A DNA stretch of 64,000 nucleotides from CALBPI01 sp038521865 (GCA_038521865.1 JBCBKO010000002.1:372001-436000); one strand, 5' to 3'. Shown: positions 1-9,381, counted from the stretch's first letter. The notes: generated by a model from the letters alone, not told the origin. Program-made: numbers and translations.

Positions 1-425
1 AGTCTTGGGACGCAAAGGTGTTGTGTACCGATATCGACTCGCAGGTGGTGGATATCGCCAAGCGCGGCGTCTACGCCGCCGAGCGGATTGAAGGCATGCC
101 TGAAGCTCAGGTGCGCCGTTGGTTTCAACGTGGCACCGGCGCCATGGCCGACAAGGTTCGCGTCAAACCTGCGCTTCAAAAAATACTGACCTTCCAACGT
201 CTCAACCTGATGCAGGAGTGGCCGTTCAGTGGCCAGTTTGAAGTCATCTTCTGCCGCAACGTCATGATTTATTTTGACAAGCCAACGCAAGAGCGACTGG
301 TGGAACGCTTTGCGCACCACCTGGCGCCAGGCGGACATCTCATCGTCGGACATTCAGAGAGTCTGGTCCGCAATACAACACAGTTCGAACTCCTCGGTCG
401 AACCATCTATCGCAAGGTGTCCTGA
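1..425 (+). CDS. cheR: Chemotaxis protein methyltransferase CheR, C-terminal part (5' end outside window)
   Basis: The frame is open from base 3 and stops with TGA at 423-425, so the N-terminal part of the gene lies upstream of the window. CheR uses S-adenosylmethionine to methylate glutamates on chemoreceptors in the cytoplasm. Visible family motifs are the acidic SAM-binding strand (LCTDID), the F-x-V-I-F-C-R-N-V-M-I-Y-F-D core motif and a glycine-rich GGHLIVGHSES segment near the C terminus. cheD starts only 3 bases after the stop, which points to one transcript with cheD and cheB. The chemoreceptor downstream ends in a CheR-type tethering peptide, which supports the assignment. Confidence 0.93.
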   Translation, partial: SWDAKVLCTDIDSQVVDIAKRGVYAAERIEGMPEAQVRRWFQRGTGAMADKVRVKPALQKILTFQRLNLMQEWPFSGQFEVIFCRNVMIYFDKPTQERLVERFAHHLAPGGHLIVGHSESLVRNTTQFELLGRTIYRKVS

Positions 426-428
426 ACC

Positions 429-1034
429 GTGGCAATCCTCGCACCCGATGATTCGTCCTTGGTTTTGCCCGGCTTTGAGCACGTGCAACGCTTCCATGAC
501 AATGAGCGCGGCAAGGTATCGGCAAAAGTGCTGCCTGGCGAGTACTACGTAACACAGAACGACGAGCTTATATCGACTGTCCTCGGGTCCTGCGTCGCAG
601 CCTGCATTCGCGACCCTCTCACCGGAGTTGGCGGCATGAATCATTTCATGCTCCCGGGCAAAGGCGTAGCGGCCGATACCGGCGGTGCCGGCGAGCGCTC
701 GTTAAAGTATGGGCCGAACGCCATGCGCTCGCTCATCGACACCATCGTGCGCTGGAAAGGTACGCGTGAGTCGCTGGAAGTCAAATTGTTTGGCGGAGCG
801 GCGGTAATGGACTTCGACATGAATCAGATCGGCGATCAGAACGTCGCCTGCGTCCGGCAGTACGCAAGTGAGCACAGGCTGAACGTGCTCGCAGAAGACC
901 TCGGAGGTGACTGGCCGCGGAAGGTGGTGTACGAACCAACCACTGGGAAAGTGTGGGTTCGTCGTCTGCGGCGACTCCAGACCGCCACTGTGGCGGCGAA
1001 CGACCGCAAGTATATGAATGGAACTCGGGGATAA
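429..1034 (+). CDS. cheD: Chemoreceptor glutamine deamidase CheD
   Basis: 201 residues from a GTG start 3 bases after cheR. CheD deamidates specific glutamines in chemoreceptors and in many species also interacts with CheC or the receptors to tune adaptation. The catalytic cysteine is visible in LGSC (about C55) and the catalytic histidine in MNHF (about H72), with the conserved STVLGSC and GGMNHFMLPG segments intact. The length fits the family. It lies between cheR and cheB, a common arrangement in proteobacterial adaptation operons. The GTG start is preferred because it is the first one after the cheR stop, but no strong Shine-Dalgarno sequence is visible. Confidence 0.93.
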   Translation: MAILAPDDSSLVLPGFEHVQRFHDNERGKVSAKVLPGEYYVTQNDELISTVLGSCVAACIRDPLTGVGGMNHFMLPGKGVAADTGGAGERSLKYGPNAMRSLIDTIVRWKGTRESLEVKLFGGAAVMDFDMNQIGDQNVACVRQYASEHRLNVLAEDLGGDWPRKVVYEPTTGKVWVRRLRRLQTATVAANDRKYMNGTRG

Positions 1035-1039
1035 CTGAC

Positions 1040-2188
1040 ATGGCAACGAAAGCAACACTGGTAGACCCCGGCACCGGCAAATTCTCATCAACTAATCCGA
1101 TCAAGGTGCTGGTCGTCGATGACTCGGCACTGATGCGTAAACTTCTGAGCGAGCTCCTCGGCGAGATTAATGACATCAGTGTAGTTGGCGTCGCTAAGGA
1201 TCCTTTCGATGCCCGCGAGAAAATCAAAGTGCTCGACCCAGACGTCATCACTCTGGATGTCGAAATGCCACGTATGGATGGCATAACATTTCTCGAAAAT
1301 CTCATGCGCCTCAGGCCGATGCCCGTGGTCATGGTCTCAACCCTGACTGAGAAGGGCTCGGAAGTCACAATGAAAGCGCTCGCCCTCGGGGCGACCGGTT
1401 TCGTGCCGAAGCCGACGGTCGACGTTGCAAAGTCTCTCGAAGACAAAATTGGCGAACTTGTATGGGAGGTGCGCAAAGCCGCTGCATCGGCGGGAGACAT
1501 CCGCAGCTCACGGCGCCACATTCGCAAATCAGCAAGTCCCGCATCAGTTTCTGCAAAGACTACGTATTCGCCCGGACAAAAAATCAGTGGTGGACCATCA
1601 ACACACCTCATAGCCATCGGCGCGTCTACCGGAGGCACAGAGGCAATCCGAGAGGTCCTTGGTGGTATCAAGCCGGGGTCGCCCGGTATCGTCATCACAC
1701 AACACATACCGATTGGCTTCAGCGGATCCTTCGCCAAGCGTATGCATGACCAAACCGCCTTACATGCTATTGAAGCTGAGGATGGTTTGTTGATACGAGA
1801 CGGTCATGCCTACATCGCTCCAGGTGATCAACACCTCAAGATCGAACGCGACGGGCCTGGATATCGATGTCGTCTGGACGATGGACCGCGTGTCCTGTTT
1901 CACAAGCCGTCGGTAGACTTCATGTTCAATTCAGTCGCAGAGGTCGCTCGCGATAAAGCGGTAGGTGTCATCCTGACTGGAATGGGCCGGGACGGTGCAG
2001 CTGGTCTCAAACGTATGCGTGATGCCGGCGCCTATACCATTGGCCAAGACGAAGCATCATGCATCGTGTATGGCATGCCTCGAGCGGCACTTGAGGAAAA
2101 CGCGATCCATACGGTTCGAAGCCTTGAGGACATTGCAACCGAAGTGGGAACGCGCTTCTCAGACATACCCACCGCGCACTCCGCTTGA
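1040..2188 (+). CDS. cheB: Protein-glutamate methylesterase/response regulator CheB
   Basis: 382 residues. CheB removes receptor methyl groups after phosphorylation by CheA. The N-terminal receiver shows VVDDSA, the phospho-acceptor in ITLDVEMP (about D73) and a KPT lysine near residue 124. The C-terminal esterase domain has the Ser-His-Asp triad in GASTGG (about S196), ITQHIP (about H222) and TGMGRDG (about D318). I chose the ATG at 1040 instead of an in-frame start at 953. The longer form runs into cheD and adds residues unlike the family, whereas 1040 begins just before the receiver and lies 5 bases after cheD with a purine-rich GGGGATAA upstream. Confidence 0.94.
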   Translation: MATKATLVDPGTGKFSSTNPIKVLVVDDSALMRKLLSELLGEINDISVVGVAKDPFDAREKIKVLDPDVITLDVEMPRMDGITFLENLMRLRPMPVVMVSTLTEKGSEVTMKALALGATGFVPKPTVDVAKSLEDKIGELVWEVRKAAASAGDIRSSRRHIRKSASPASVSAKTTYSPGQKISGGPSTHLIAIGASTGGTEAIREVLGGIKPGSPGIVITQHIPIGFSGSFAKRMHDQTALHAIEAEDGLLIRDGHAYIAPGDQHLKIERDGPGYRCRLDDGPRVLFHKPSVDFMFNSVAEVARDKAVGVILTGMGRDGAAGLKRMRDAGAYTIGQDEASCIVYGMPRAALEENAIHTVRSLEDIATEVGTRFSDIPTAHSA

Positions 2189-2329
2189 ACAGGATTGATC
2201 GAATTAACCAGCTTATGGTTCGAAAAATCCGTCGGTAATTGCAGGTTCAGTTTTTTGATACATCGACGCTACTCCAACAAGGGCGCGGGATCGCGCCACT
2301 AGCTAACCACACGCATGGAGTTGCAGGTC

Positions 2330-4240
2330 ATGTTCAGTAAGTTCTTCAAGAAAACCGATGACGACGCAGCGGATTCTAAAGCACATACGCTTGCGAGAAT
2401 CGTCGACGAATCGGATACGGCCTTCATGATGGTCGATCGCGACTTCAATGTAGTTTATATGAACACCGCGTCGACCGAACTCCTACGGAAGCATAAAAGT
2501 GCATTCGCGAAACGTTGGCCGAGTTTTGATCCCGAAAACATGATCGGGAGCAATATCGATCGATTCCATACTGACCCCAGCCATCAGCGAAGAATGCTCG
2601 CGCAACCGATGGGCAAGCCGTTCTCGACCGATATCCAAATCGACGACATCTCACTCAATCTACGCGTGACGCCAGCGTTTGATCAGCACGGCGATCATAC
2701 CGGCAGCACCCTTGAATGGAAAGACGTCACCGAGGAGAAAGCGCAGCAAAAGCGTGATGCGGATTTCCGCAGTCAGGTTGAGGCGGTCGATCGGTCACAA
2801 GCGCGGATCGAGTTTGGACTGGATAGAACCATTCTGTACGCGAACCAGAATTTTCTGGCGACAGTGGGCTACACCCGCGATGAAGTCATCGGTAAAGACC
2901 ACAAAATGTTCGTCGAAAAGGAGTACGGTGAGAGTGCCGACTATCTGGCGCTATGGGATACCGTACGTTCCGGTGAAGCTGTCGTTGGCGAGTTCCATAG
3001 AGTGCATAAAGATGGCAGTGACCTTTGGCTTCAGGCTGCCTATGCACCGGTCTTCGACAACGAGGGTACAGTCACGAAAATTGTAAAGATCGCATCCAAC
3101 ATCACCGAGCAGCGGAAATTGCAGGACGCCATAAATGTGCTTCTTGATGAAACGAAGTCAGTGATGCAACAGGTGAGCGATGGTGATTTGACCGTACGGA
3201 TCAACGGTGAATACGACGGCAGCCTCGGAGACCTGAAGACAGCCGTTAACGACACGCTGACTGAACTCAATCAAACCATCGGCGCAATCTATCGTGTTGC
3301 AGACACGGTCGGCACCGGCGCAGCGGAGATCTCAAGTGGCAACGCAGACTTGAGCCAGCGCACGGAACAGCAAGCATCCAGCCTGGAACGTACGGCCACC
3401 AGCATGACTGAGATGACGACGACAGTTCAGCAAAACGCGACCAATGCGTCAGAGGCGAACCAATTAGCGATTGAGACTCGCGAGCAAGCGGAGACCGGCG
3501 GTGAGGTAGCACAGCGTGCGACCAACGCCATGGGTGAAATCAACAGCGCCAGCAAGAAAATTTCTGACATCATTGGTGTGATCGACGAAATCGCGTTCCA
3601 AACGAATCTGCTCGCACTAAACGCTTCAGTCGAAGCGGCTCGCGCTGGCGACCAGGGCCGAGGATTTGCGGTTGTAGCCAGTGAGGTCCGAAACCTTGCT
3701 GGCCGCAGCGCGACCGCCGCCAAGGAGATCAAAGATCTGATCGAGGATTCATCGCGTAAGGTCGAAGAAGGGTCGCGTCTCGTCAACCAGTCGGGCGATA
3801 CACTTCGCGATATCGTAGAGCGCGTACAGAAAGTCACACAGATCGTCGGTAGCATCGCCGCAGCAAGCTCCGAGCAATCCGAAGGCATCTCGCAAGTCAA
3901 CACCGCTATTGGCCAAATGGACGATCTGACACAACAGAACGCTGCGCTTGTTGAAGAGGTTGCTGCCGCAAGCCAGAGCCTTAATCAGGAGGCCGCCAAC
4001 CTGAGCGAACTGGTGCGCAAATTCACCGTCTCGACGAGTCGCGGCGATGTTCGCGCACCGGCAGCAGCGACGCCAGCTCCAGCACGCGCTGAGTCATCAG
4101 CCGCGAAGAAGCCTTTTGTTGAGCGCCGATCAACCGAGCGCCCATGGACACCACCGGCCGAAGACTCCGGGTCTGCTATTCGCAGCCCGATGAACGATAG
4201 CGCTGAGCCGATCGATGATGAGGTTTGGGAGTCGTTCTAA
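2330..4240 (+). CDS. Soluble PAS-PAS methyl-accepting chemotaxis protein with C-terminal CheR/CheB tether
   Basis: About 636 residues with no transmembrane segment or signal peptide, so a cytoplasmic chemoreceptor. Order: PAS-like domain (about 30-120), second PAS domain (about 145-260, ending in the typical ITEQRKLQ linker), a HAMP-like stretch (about 275-320), then the MCP signalling coiled coil. The conserved hairpin tip EIAFQTNLLALNASVEAARAG is clear. The last residues are DEVWESF, matching the xWxxF pentapeptide that tethers CheR and CheB. An ATG at 2315 is also in frame, but the ATG at 2330 has a GGAG nine bases upstream and is preferred. The ligand of the PAS domains (redox cofactor, haem or small molecule) cannot be read from the sequence. 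Confidence 0.92.
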   Translation: MFSKFFKKTDDDAADSKAHTLARIVDESDTAFMMVDRDFNVVYMNTASTELLRKHKSAFAKRWPSFDPENMIGSNIDRFHTDPSHQRRMLAQPMGKPFSTDIQIDDISLNLRVTPAFDQHGDHTGSTLEWKDVTEEKAQQKRDADFRSQVEAVDRSQARIEFGLDRTILYANQNFLATVGYTRDEVIGKDHKMFVEKEYGESADYLALWDTVRSGEAVVGEFHRVHKDGSDLWLQAAYAPVFDNEGTVTKIVKIASNITEQRKLQDAINVLLDETKSVMQQVSDGDLTVRINGEYDGSLGDLKTAVNDTLTELNQTIGAIYRVADTVGTGAAEISSGNADLSQRTEQQASSLERTATSMTEMTTTVQQNATNASEANQLAIETREQAETGGEVAQRATNAMGEINSASKKISDIIGVIDEIAFQTNLLALNASVEAARAGDQGRGFAVVASEVRNLAGRSATAAKEIKDLIEDSSRKVEEGSRLVNQSGDTLRDIVERVQKVTQIVGSIAAASSEQSEGISQVNTAIGQMDDLTQQNAALVEEVAAASQSLNQEAANLSELVRKFTVSTSRGDVRAPAAATPAPARAESSAAKKPFVERRSTERPWTPPAEDSGSAIRSPMNDSAEPIDDEVWESF

Positions 4241-4296
4241 CCCGTAGCTGTCCTGCCGCGATATGATCCGATCTCTAAATTGAGACCGGAGTGGTC

Positions 4297-5325
4297 GTGG
4301 ATTTATTCAAAGTACTCCCATTAGTCGCGCTTTCGCTTGGGGAAGTCGCGCTTGTCTGCGCAATCGTCTTCTTCATCAACCGTCGCATTGCAAAGAGCTA
4401 TGCAGATCGCCCCGATCAGCAATTTCGCAGGCAATCGATTCTTGTTGCCACGGTACTGACCGCACTGCTGACGATTATCCTGATTCTCCCCGTGCCAAAT
4501 GAAACCCGAGGGGCACTTCTTAGCCTGTTCGGTATTGTGCTCAGTGCCACCATCGCGCTCTCCTCGACCAATCTCGTTGGCAACATCATGGCAGGTATCA
4601 TGTTGCGATCGGTCGGCAGCTTTCGCCTGGGAGACTACATTCGAGTTGGCGAGTACTTCGGCCGCGTGTCGGAGATGGACTTATTACACCTTGAAATTCA
4701 GACCGAAGAGCGCGATCTGACCACCATTCCGAATACGTATGTGGCCGCCAACCCGGTCCGCGTGATGCGCACAAGTGGCTCTATTCTTTCAGTAGAGCTT
4801 TCACTGGGGTACGACGTCTCCAGACACGAGATTGAGAAGTTGCTGCTCGAGGCGGCGAGTCGCTGCGATCTTGAGAGTCCCTTTGTCCAGATCCGTGCAC
4901 TCGGTGACTTCTCGATCACCTACGCCATCGCGGGCCTGCTTACTGACGTTAAGTCGTTGCTGAGTCAGCGGCGCGCATTACGCGCGGCAACGATCGACGT
5001 GCTTCACGAAGCAGGTGTCGAAATCGCCTCTCCATTGCTCGTGAATACCCGTGAGTTTTCAAGCAGACACGGCTTCGTGCCTCCGGCTGTTGAACCGGTT
5101 GCCAGCAACGAAGTGAATTCGGACGAATTAGTCTTTGACAAGGCGTTGAAAGCAGAGGATCTCGACAAACTCAGAGCTCGTCGAGAGGAGTTATCCGCCC
5201 AACTTGCCAAAGCTGCAGACGCTGAAGCGCCGAATACAACCAGGATCGAACGCCTCGAGCAATGGCTTGCCCGTCTTGATGAGCGAATTGCAGAGAAGGA
5301 AACCACAATTCGTGGTGACAAGTAG
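4297..5325 (+). CDS. MscS-family mechanosensitive channel protein
   Basis: About 342 residues. It has three N-terminal hydrophobic segments (about 8-30, 46-66 and 72-100) followed by the MscS beta domain (GDYIRVGEYFGRVSEMDLLH and TTIPNTYVAANPV) and an alpha/beta C-terminal domain. The tail after about residue 280 is charged and predicted helical. The third helix is rich in small residues, as in the pore-lining helix of MscS. Such channels release solutes during hypo-osmotic shock, although many relatives are uncharacterised. A GTG at 4291 is in frame, but the GTG at 4297 has GGAG five bases upstream and is preferred. The gene stands alone after the chemoreceptor gene, and a link to chemotaxis is not implied. 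Confidence 0.85.
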   Translation: MDLFKVLPLVALSLGEVALVCAIVFFINRRIAKSYADRPDQQFRRQSILVATVLTALLTIILILPVPNETRGALLSLFGIVLSATIALSSTNLVGNIMAGIMLRSVGSFRLGDYIRVGEYFGRVSEMDLLHLEIQTEERDLTTIPNTYVAANPVRVMRTSGSILSVELSLGYDVSRHEIEKLLLEAASRCDLESPFVQIRALGDFSITYAIAGLLTDVKSLLSQRRALRAATIDVLHEAGVEIASPLLVNTREFSSRHGFVPPAVEPVASNEVNSDELVFDKALKAEDLDKLRARREELSAQLAKAADAEAPNTTRIERLEQWLARLDERIAEKETTIRGDK

Positions 5326-5390
5326 AATATGAGACGAACCAATATGTCCGGAGACGATCAAAGTCTCAGGCATCAATATAGTGAGAGAAC

Positions 5391-6077
5391 ATGAAACGAT
5401 CCCAGAGTCTTGGCGATACGCCATCGATACTCGCGGCCGCCGTCGCTGGCGTACTCGCATGCGCGGGCAATGCCGTGGCAGGCCCTGACTTAAGCGGTAC
5501 TCGCTCGATGACGGAAACCGGCAAAATCCAACCATTGAGCGAAGAAGACAAAGCTGCCGCAAAGCTTGGCCTGGATGCACTTGCCGAACATCTCGGCATC
5601 GACGCCGACACAATTACGGTGGATACGGTTCGCACCATTCAATGGCGAGATTCCAGCATTGGTTGTCCGCAACCGGGCGAGGCGTACGGGCAGGTTGTAA
5701 CCCCGGGACACAAGATTACACTCCGAGTCGACGATGATATCCATGTTGCGCATGAAGCTAACGGTCGTGCGTTCATTTGTCAGCGGACCAAGCGCGTTGC
5801 CGACGTTACCGGATCAGGTGAGTTCGTTTGGGCAAAGCAGGCGCTGGTTGCTCGCAAATCGCTGGCCGATACCTTGGGTGTTGAGCTGCAGTCGATTCGG
5901 GTCGAGAGTGCAAAGCGTATGACCTGGCCAACAACCGGCATCGGTTGTCCAGGGCCCACCGATATTCAGGCCAATGTTAATGGCTATATTTTGACGCTAC
6001 GGCATGCTGAGCGACGGTTCACCTATAACACCGATCTGAATCGTGTCATCGCTTGTCCTGCCATCGAAACCGACTGA
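5391..6077 (+). CDS. Secreted protein with a duplicated Cys-containing domain, function unknown
   Basis: 228 residues with an N-terminal signal-like segment (hydrophobic stretch from about residue 13, ending near AVAG). The mature part is an internal duplication. Copy one (about 68-132) has a LAEHLGI...V.TIQW motif, then SIGCPQPG and a later FIC. Copy two (about 150-220) has LADTLGV...V.KRMTW, then GIGCPGPT and a later IAC. Each copy therefore has one cysteine in an IGCP motif and a second about 35-50 residues later, which suggests one disulphide per domain in the periplasm. I do not recognise a named family. It follows the MscS gene by 65 bases and ends just before a bidirectional terminator. 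Confidence 0.75.
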   Translation: MKRSQSLGDTPSILAAAVAGVLACAGNAVAGPDLSGTRSMTETGKIQPLSEEDKAAAKLGLDALAEHLGIDADTITVDTVRTIQWRDSSIGCPQPGEAYGQVVTPGHKITLRVDDDIHVAHEANGRAFICQRTKRVADVTGSGEFVWAKQALVARKSLADTLGVELQSIRVESAKRMTWPTTGIGCPGPTDIQANVNGYILTLRHAERRFTYNTDLNRVIACPAIETD

Positions 6078-6100
6078 ACCGTCGCACTAAGTCGCCGACA

Positions 6101-6136
6101 AAAAAAGGCCGCGCCCTAGAGCACGGCCTTTTCTAT
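6101..6136. terminator. Bidirectional intrinsic terminator between convergent genes
   Basis: An inverted repeat AAAAGGCCG...CGGCCTTTT at 6103-6111 and 6124-6132, extended by two more pairs across one mismatch, closes a loop CCTAGA. It is flanked by A-runs on the left and T-runs on the right, so it can work in both directions. It lies between the stop of the upstream plus-strand gene (6077) and the stop of the minus-strand subtilase (6187). Confidence 0.9.
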
Positions 6137-6186
6137 TTGTGCGATATCGATGGCCAACCCCGAAGGGTCGGCCACCGCTTCATCAC

Positions 6187-9100
6187 TTACTCGGCGTTAT
6201 CGTTTTGGATATCGATAATCGTCAAGTTCTGGATGCCGTTGGCATCGCTATGGCTGATCGCGCCCAGGAACTTCGATCCCGGACCAACGCCCAGACCTTC
6301 CCACTCGATTGTGACCGGTACGGTCTGCCCAGCGACCGCTTCACTCGGTGCATCAACGGTCAGGTTGCCTGCGTCGTCGACAATGCCGAAGCTCTGGTCG
6401 AAGAAGAAGGCAGCCGCTGGCTCACCACCCGTCGTGTCGAACGCGTGGATGAACAAGAGGTAAGGGTTGAAGACGTTGGCGTCGAACGGAATCGGCAACA
6501 ACACATCCACAGACTCCGTGGAACCTGCGTTGGTGCTGGACGCGATCTGTGTGCACGAACCGCCTGGGCAGTAGTACAAGTACAGATCAAAGTCATCACC
6601 GGCGCCCTGGAACTGGCCATCGACTGACAAGCGACGGAACGCCGTGCCTGCCGTTACATCGTCAATGATCAGCGCGAAGTTGCTCGGATCGCTCAACGAG
6701 AAGCCAAAGTTGTTGTCCGGGTCATCAACGATTGGCGGTGTCACGAAGACGCCTGCTGCGTTCAGACCATGGACCTGAGCGGTGTACTCGCCCGTGTAAC
6801 CGAAGCCGAGGTCAAACTGCGCGGTGCCGCTTGAGCCTGACGCGTCGATTTCGTCTTCAGTGATGAACGCGACTGTGTTGACCGCGATCGGGCTGCGTAC
6901 ATCTTTCGCAGTGGGCGACTGCCAGGTCAGGGCACCAAACGACCACTCGTTCGGCGCAGCGCCATCGCTTGTGACCGTCACTTCGTACGTTGCCGTCTCA
7001 CCCGGACGCAGGCTGAAATGCGAAGGTACAACTTCAACGTTAAAGCCCGGCGGTGCATCGATTACCGCTTCGTAGCGAGCACGATTCTTGCTCTCAACAC
7101 CTGGACGACGGTACTTGCCCGCAGCCGTCACGGTACGTGTGACCGTTTTGACTCCTGGGATCGAATCCATACCGATAGAAGGCAGGTTCAAGTCTGCAGG
7201 ATCGGTCGAACCAAACGACTCAGGATCGCTCTCAATCGCAGCACAGGTCGCTGGGTCAACCAATGGGCTAACCGTGCCACAACTTGCAACGATGTAGTCG
7301 AGCAGGTCGGCATCGTAGGTCAGGCCAGGCGATACCGCTTTGTTCGGATCGACGTGACCTGCACCGAAGTCAAACGGATCTGCCGGCGTTTCGCCATCTT
7401 CTTTGACAACGTCCTGACGCGCAGTAGTCATCAATGCTGATTTGATCTGAGCCGGCGAGAACTCCGGACGCGCTTCTTTGATGAGTGCGCCAAGACCCGC
7501 AATGTGCGGACCGGACATCGACGTACCGGACAGGTAGTCATAAAGCTGACCACCACCAGTTGCCAACTCCGGCGTGTAAGCCGCCAGGATATTTACGCCA
7601 GGAGCGGTGATATCAGGCTTGATCCAGTTAGCCTCGACGAGATATGGACCACGTGACGAGAAGCCCGCCATGATGTTTCCAGTCCGATCTTCGCCGATCA
7701 GAATGCCATCGCTCAGCGTTGCCGAGGCCACCGTCGAGGCAGTCAGCGTCTCGAGCAAAGCCACGCCAGGCTCATTCTCGATCATGACACCTGGGACACT
7801 CTGAGTGAGCTCCGTGGCGTCGCCGCCCATCGCTGTGCGTGGCCGCTCATCGGTATACATCAGAATCCCGATCGCACCCGCATTGACCGCGTTCTCAACC
7901 TTCTCGACGAAGCCGCAAGCGCCACGTGAAATGAGCGCGATCTTGCCAGTCAGGTCATTGGTCAAGCCCTCACCACAAGCGAGGATCGGCTCAGCAGCAG
8001 CAAGCTCACCCGTTAGGTCGTCGATGCTGCTCAGCGGCTGGGTGATGACACCTTCGGTGGCCGCTAGATCGCCAGCAAGGTCGCTCGGCTCATTGATTCG
8101 TACGCCCTGAGCGAAGATGACACCGTCTGAGGTCGAAGCACCGACCGTCGTGACCCACGGCTCACCCGCATTGGTGGTCGCGAAGCCAGGCCCGGAGTTG
8201 CCTGCCGAACGCGCAACGAACACGCCCGCGGCTGTCGCGTCCAGAAACGCGAGATCCTGCTGGTCGGTAAAGCTTGCAGCCGTGCCGACCGAGAAGTTGA
8301 GTACGTCTACACCGTCAGCAACCGCCGCGTCTGTTGCAGCAGCGCTGTCAGAGAAGAAGCAGCTGAAGTTCGTGGCACCCGGAGACAACCAGCAGACTTT
8401 GTAGACCGCGATGCGTGCACGCGGCGCCATGCCCTGAATGTCAGCAACCGGTGTACCGTTCAGCTCAGCCGTGACGACGTTACCGCCAGCGGTGCTTGCC
8501 GTGTGGCTGCCGTGACCCGAGGAGTCACGCGGAGAGAGGAACTCGCCCTCAACAACGCTACCGCGGCCTGCGATGAATCCATCGACATACCAACGAGCAC
8601 CGATGAGTTTGTTGTTGCAGTCTTCTTCGCTCCAACCTTCACCGGGTTGGCAGATGCCGTTCCAGCCTTCTGGCGGCGCATCGTAGACCACCTCGTTCGC
8701 GCGCTCGATGAAACGATCACAAATCGCCTGACGGCGTTCGTTGAGATTGTCTTTCTCACACATCGCCGGCAGGGTGCCGCCGCGCGTATCCGCAAAGCTC
8801 GGATGCTCCTGAATCGCGCCGGTATCGAGGACACCGATGATAACGTCTTCGCCTTTCAGCTTGCGCTGAGCGATCAAACCGCCCGGACGGTCGTTCAGTC
8901 CGAGGAAGGTCGGCGTGTCGTTGGTTTCAACATCAACGCTGAAGTCTTCGAATACGCTTTGCACGCTCGGATCGCGACGCATCGCTTCAGCCTGTGCCGG
9001 CGTCAGGTTTGCAGCGAAACCATTGAGCGTGTGGCAGTAGCTGTAGATCTTCGCGCTAGATGCGCCCATGTCCGACAACATGCTGTCGTGGGTCGCGACG

Positions 9101-9381
9101 AGATGGCTCGTGTAAGCCTGCACATGCGCCGCGTTTGCATCGTAGGTCTCGCCGGCACCCGGTGCGGTCGGCGCAAAGCCGTCGACACCACCGGTGTAGC
9201 TGAGACCTGGTCGATCTTTCAATTGGATAACGTAGACCCGGGTGGCGCCGCGAAGCTCGCCCTCCCCGGATACGTCGGTAAGCTCCATCCGCGGCTGTTC
9301 CTGCACGACTGGTACGGCATCAATTGCCCCCGCCGTGGCCGCCAGCAGACTGAGTACTGCGACGCCAAAGGCCTTAAACAT
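6187..9381 (-). CDS. Secreted S8 subtilisin-like serine protease with PA and Fn3-like domains
   Basis: About 1,064 residues. A signal peptide (MFKAFGVAVLSLLAATAGA) is followed by an I9-type propeptide (about 45-150, with YVIQLKDRP), then the catalytic domain. The Asp is in GVLDTG (about 186), the His in SGHGSHT (about 290) and the Ser in GTSMSGPH (about 621). A PA-type insertion with KIALISRGACGF lies between His and Ser, as in cucumisin-type subtilases. After the protease come an Fn3-like domain (PGFNVEVVPSHFSLRPGET) and beta-rich C-terminal domains. I prefer the ATG at 9381 over 9387 because AGGGAG sits six bases before it. It probably acts outside the cell on proteins. It is monocistronic, with a terminator downstream and a long leader upstream. 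Confidence 0.93.
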   Translation of the reverse strand: MFKAFGVAVLSLLAATAGAIDAVPVVQEQPRMELTDVSGEGELRGATRVYVIQLKDRPGLSYTGGVDGFAPTAPGAGETYDANAAHVQAYTSHLVATHDSMLSDMGASSAKIYSYCHTLNGFAANLTPAQAEAMRRDPSVQSVFEDFSVDVETNDTPTFLGLNDRPGGLIAQRKLKGEDVIIGVLDTGAIQEHPSFADTRGGTLPAMCEKDNLNERRQAICDRFIERANEVVYDAPPEGWNGICQPGEGWSEEDCNNKLIGARWYVDGFIAGRGSVVEGEFLSPRDSSGHGSHTASTAGGNVVTAELNGTPVADIQGMAPRARIAVYKVCWLSPGATNFSCFFSDSAAATDAAVADGVDVLNFSVGTAASFTDQQDLAFLDATAAGVFVARSAGNSGPGFATTNAGEPWVTTVGASTSDGVIFAQGVRINEPSDLAGDLAATEGVITQPLSSIDDLTGELAAAEPILACGEGLTNDLTGKIALISRGACGFVEKVENAVNAGAIGILMYTDERPRTAMGGDATELTQSVPGVMIENEPGVALLETLTASTVASATLSDGILIGEDRTGNIMAGFSSRGPYLVEANWIKPDITAPGVNILAAYTPELATGGGQLYDYLSGTSMSGPHIAGLGALIKEARPEFSPAQIKSALMTTARQDVVKEDGETPADPFDFGAGHVDPNKAVSPGLTYDADLLDYIVASCGTVSPLVDPATCAAIESDPESFGSTDPADLNLPSIGMDSIPGVKTVTRTVTAAGKYRRPGVESKNRARYEAVIDAPPGFNVEVVPSHFSLRPGETATYEVTVTSDGAAPNEWSFGALTWQSPTAKDVRSPIAVNTVAFITEDEIDASGSSGTAQFDLGFGYTGEYTAQVHGLNAAGVFVTPPIVDDPDNNFGFSLSDPSNFALIIDDVTAGTAFRRLSVDGQFQGAGDDFDLYLYYCPGGSCTQIASSTNAGSTESVDVLLPIPFDANVFNPYLLFIHAFDTTGGEPAAAFFFDQSFGIVDDAGNLTVDAPSEAVAGQTVPVTIEWEGLGVGPGSKFLGAISHSDANGIQNLTIIDIQNDNAE

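Noticed and set aside
781..1737. 318-codon open frame on the minus strand across cheD and cheB
   Set aside because: It is opposite to two genes with intact catalytic motifs and has no family features.
2189..2329. Terminator or promoter between cheB and the chemoreceptor gene
   Set aside because: Only a weak AACCA/TGGTT hairpin without a proper T-run and no convincing -35/-10 pair; the 141 bases remain unassigned.
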